Part shown: positions 5,348-7,175 of the stretch, piece after piece | Layout: every line of letters starts with the position of its first letter | Numbering within the stretch: the stretch's first letter is position 1 | DNA from: Nitrospirota bacterium | GTDB lineage: Bacteria > Nitrospirota > Nitrospiria > Nitrospirales > Nitrospiraceae | Direction of reading: 5' to 3' | DNA length: 7,175 bases | Assembly (NCBI GenBank): GCA_016195505.1 | Contig: JACPZN010000150.1 | Coordinates: 1-7,175 of the forward strand | Notes under the pieces: generated by a model | The model's database searches: none | What the model saw: the letters and a program-made list of their open reading frames with translations, nothing else | Told to the model about the DNA's origin: nothing | Position numbers and translations under genes: made by a program

Positions 5348-6625
5348 GTGGATACGTCTGTTCACACCAATTTTCACGCCCTCGGTTTATCCGAGGCCCT
5401 CTTGCAGGACCTCGCTGCCGCAGGGTTTTCTTCACCAACTCCCATCCAGGAACAAGCCATTCCCCCGGCGCTCGCAGGGCGAGATGTCATCGGGTGCGCG
5501 CAAACCGGGACGGGCAAAACCGCGGCTTTCGTCATTCCCTTGGTCGAGCGACTTGCCGCGCTGCCGAAGGGGCAGCCCGTCGCGTTGATTCTGGCGCCGA
5601 CGCGTGAGCTCGCGTTGCAGACGCTGACGACGATCGAAAAACTTGGACGGAGCCGTCGTGTGTCGGCCACTGTCATCGTGGGAGGCGCGGATATGCAGGC
5701 CCAAGTGCGAGGCTTGCGGCAGCGGCCAGAAATCCTGGTTGCGACGCCGGGTCGTCTGCTCGATCACATGTGGAACGGCACGATCTCATTGGCCTCCATC
5801 AAGATGTTGGTATTGGATGAGGCCGATCGCATGTTGGACATGGGGTTCGCGCCGCAAATCAACCAGATTCTCGATGCCTTGCCGGAAGAACGGCAGACCT
5901 TGTTGTTCTCGGCGACAATACCGACGGATCTCGCCCGATTGGTTCAAGCGAGCGTCAACAATCCCGTGCGCGTGATGGTCACCCCATCCGCAACGACGGC
6001 CGATGGCGTCACGCAGGCCGTGCACCATACCTCGCACGACGCGAAGGCCGATCTTCTCTTGTCGCTCTTGGGAGCGGACAGGGATTCGGCGCTGGTCTTT
6101 ACCAGGACGAAGCATCGGGCTGATCGGTTGGGGCGCATGTTGGGGAGCGCCGGGCACAAGGTAGCCGTGTTGCACGGTGACCGCAGCTTGTCCCAAAGGA
6201 AAGCCGCGCTGGAAGGGTTTAAACGCGGGACGTTCCGTGTGCTGGTGGCGACCGATATTGCCGCCCGCGGAATCGACGTGGCGAACATCGGACATGTGAT
6301 CAACTTCGACCTACCGAACTGTCCGGAAGATTATGTGCATCGTATCGGACGAACAGCTCGGATGAAGGCCACCGGTCGGGCCACGAGTTTTGTGACAGGT
6401 GAGGACCACCAGCAGCTTCGTGACATCGAACGGTTGCTGGGCCAAGCAGTCCCGCTTGCTCCGGGAAGCGCGCGACCAGCCTCGGTATCTCATATAAGGG
6501 CCGGGACTTCACACCGGAATGGGCGGCCGTCGTTAGGTCGTCCAGATGGCTTCAGGGGCCGTCGGCGTCCGAATCACGGGACGACGCAGGCTGCACAACC
6601 AACGCGCGGCGTTCAACACAAATAG
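5348..6625 (+). CDS. rhlE: DEAD-box ATP-dependent RNA helicase, RhlE type
   Basis: This enzyme unwinds short RNA duplexes with ATP and typically acts in ribosome assembly, RNA decay and cold adaptation in the cytoplasm. All core motifs are present in the 425 residues: Q motif (Phe9 and GFSSPTPIQ, 26-34), motif I AQTGTGKT (51-58), Ia PTRELALQ (84-91), GG (112-113), Ib TPGR (133-136), II DEAD (157-160), III SAT (188-190), IV LVFTRT (249-254), V ATDIAARGID (301-310) and VI HRIGRTAR (331-338). The HGDRSLSQR segment (276-284) and overall length suit the RhlE subfamily. The C-terminal tail after about 370 is basic and Gly/Arg-rich (GFRGRRRPNHG) and probably binds RNA. The GTG start is 7 bases after AAAGGA. 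It has its own candidate promoter and structured leader. Assignment to RhlE rather than another DEAD-box subgroup is less certain than the family. Confidence 0.96.
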   Translation: MDTSVHTNFHALGLSEALLQDLAAAGFSSPTPIQEQAIPPALAGRDVIGCAQTGTGKTAAFVIPLVERLAALPKGQPVALILAPTRELALQTLTTIEKLGRSRRVSATVIVGGADMQAQVRGLRQRPEILVATPGRLLDHMWNGTISLASIKMLVLDEADRMLDMGFAPQINQILDALPEERQTLLFSATIPTDLARLVQASVNNPVRVMVTPSATTADGVTQAVHHTSHDAKADLLLSLLGADRDSALVFTRTKHRADRLGRMLGSAGHKVAVLHGDRSLSQRKAALEGFKRGTFRVLVATDIAARGIDVANIGHVINFDLPNCPEDYVHRIGRTARMKATGRATSFVTGEDHQQLRDIERLLGQAVPLAPGSARPASVSHIRAGTSHRNGRPSLGRPDGFRGRRRPNHGTTQAAQPTRGVQHK

Positions 6626-6662
6626 CTGCATAAAATCTGAAAGTGATTCATGATTCCGGCCA

Positions 6663-6685
6663 CGTGAGGTACAGTAAACCTCACG
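6663..6685 (+). promoter_or_regulatory. 8-bp hairpin touching the SD of the PilZ gene
   Basis: CGTGAGGT (6663-6670) and ACCTCACG (6678-6685) pair perfectly around the 7-base loop ACAGTAA. The right arm overlaps the start of the presumed SD ACGAGG (6683-6688) of the gene at 6696. No T-run follows, so a Rho-independent terminator for the helicase gene is unlikely. It may lower ribosome access, act as an mRNA processing or stability element, or be a dyad operator. A lone TAAAAT at 6631-6636 upstream has no -35 partner. Confidence 0.45.
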
Positions 6686-6695
6686 AGGCTGGTGC

Positions 6696-7076
6696 ATGCA
6701 GACCGCACTTCATCGAGGGTCATTTCTCAACAGATTCCGCCGATATCCGAGGGTTCGAGTCCCCATGCCGTTTACGTGCTCCCTCGCCCGCCTGGAGCCC
6801 AACGGGTGGTTTCGAAAACCGAGTGAAGAGGTCGGGGTGGTGTACGATCTTTCGCTGCGCGGCGTGCGTGTGAGTACCGAGGCACCGATTAAGCCTGGAG
6901 ACCAAGTCTCGCTGACCTTGCGATTGCCAAAGCAGATTGCGCCGGCCGAGATTACCGTGGCGACAGTTCGCTGGACGAAGGATCAGATTTATGGGCTTGC
7001 GTTCCGAAAGCTTTCTCAAACATCGCTGAATCGCCTGAATAAGTACATGTCCATCGCGACCATGGCGAGGAACTAG
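6696..7076 (+). CDS. PilZ-domain protein, predicted c-di-GMP receptor
   Basis: The 126-residue protein is essentially one PilZ domain. PilZ proteins bind the second messenger cyclic di-GMP and control motility, adhesion or polysaccharide output. Both ligand-binding signatures are present: RxxxR as R15-RYP-R19, and D51-L-S53-LR-G56, within a beta-barrel that ends RWTKDQIYGLAFRKLS before a terminal helix LNRLNKYMSIA. No effector domain is attached, so it must act through a partner. ATG 6696 is preceded by ACGAGG (6683-6688) at 7 bases; the SD overlaps a hairpin. The gene follows the helicase by 70 bases on the same strand, and a second PilZ gene begins 14 bases after its stop, so the PilZ pair is probably one transcript. 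Confidence 0.92.
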   Translation: MQTALHRGSFLNRFRRYPRVRVPMPFTCSLARLEPNGWFRKPSEEVGVVYDLSLRGVRVSTEAPIKPGDQVSLTLRLPKQIAPAEITVATVRWTKDQIYGLAFRKLSQTSLNRLNKYMSIATMARN

Positions 7077-7090
7077 GGGAGATACGGGAG

Positions 7091-7175
7091 ATGAGCCGCA
7101 CATTGGAGCATGAACAGGCCATCGATCAATTGCGCCGACACTCTCGTGTTCGGGTATCAGCACCGTCCCCCTGCT
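7091..7175 (+). CDS. Second PilZ-domain protein, cut by the window edge
   Basis: Only the first 28 residues are present. They contain an Arg-rich segment RRHSRVRV that matches the PilZ RxxxR signature (R15, R19) at the same residue numbers as in the gene just upstream. The second signature would lie beyond the window. GGGGAG (about 7077-7081 onward) and GGGAG just before the ATG supply the SD; the gene starts 14 bases after the previous stop. It is probably a tandem paralogue of the first PilZ gene and part of its operon. Confidence 0.7.
   Translation, partial: MSRTLEHEQAIDQLRRHSRVRVSAPSPC

Noticed and set aside
6744..6770. GGGTTCGAGTCCCC, resembling a tRNA T-arm
   Set aside because: The T-stem pairs at only three positions, no acceptor, D or anticodon arms surround it, and it lies inside the PilZ coding sequence.
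1..7175. CRISPR array, insertion sequence or integrase
   Set aside because: No spaced direct repeats, terminal inverted repeats or transposase or integrase motifs were seen on either strand.

Overview
The window reads as a stretch of bacterial chromosome with dense short operons, moderate-to-high GC, frequent GTG and TTG starts and clear Shine-Dalgarno (SD) sequences. The mix of tandem PilZ genes, very small RRM proteins, a DUF2934 protein and many lineage-restricted small ORFs suggests Nitrospira or a related Nitrospirota. That is an inference from gene content and general likeness; no marker gene here settles it.

Layout, left to right. A plus-strand gene (41-982) encodes a bitopic membrane protein with a repeat-bearing central domain. 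After a gene-poor gap with a possible broken small membrane ORF comes a plus-strand cluster: an RRM RNA-binding protein (1273-1548), a predicted winged-helix protein (1571-1861), an overlapping DUF2934 protein (1785-2033) and a 53-residue protein (2094-2255). It converges on a minus-strand cluster that reads from 3516 down to 2327: a secreted 97-residue protein, a 42-residue single-span membrane protein, a second RRM protein and an unrecognised 98-residue protein. A gene-poor stretch (3517-4185) follows, with only small inverted repeats. A small beta-rich protein (4186-4479, plus) then converges on a very basic 99-residue ORF (4571-4870, minus).

The right third is the best understood. A 477-base divergent region carries a candidate promoter for each direction and a long, structured leader for an RhlE-type DEAD-box RNA helicase (5348-6625). 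Downstream is a c-di-GMP-binding PilZ-domain gene (6696-7076), whose SD overlaps an 8-bp hairpin, and the start of a second PilZ gene that runs off the window (7091-7175).

The theme is RNA handling: two RRM proteins, an RNA helicase and possibly the basic ORF. In other bacteria small RRM proteins and RhlE/CsdA helicases are often linked to cold or stress adaptation. The strongest candidate for something undescribed is the helicase leader, where three copies of one 7-mer (one inverted) and a second complementary 7-mer pair can form mutually exclusive structures ending directly at the SD.
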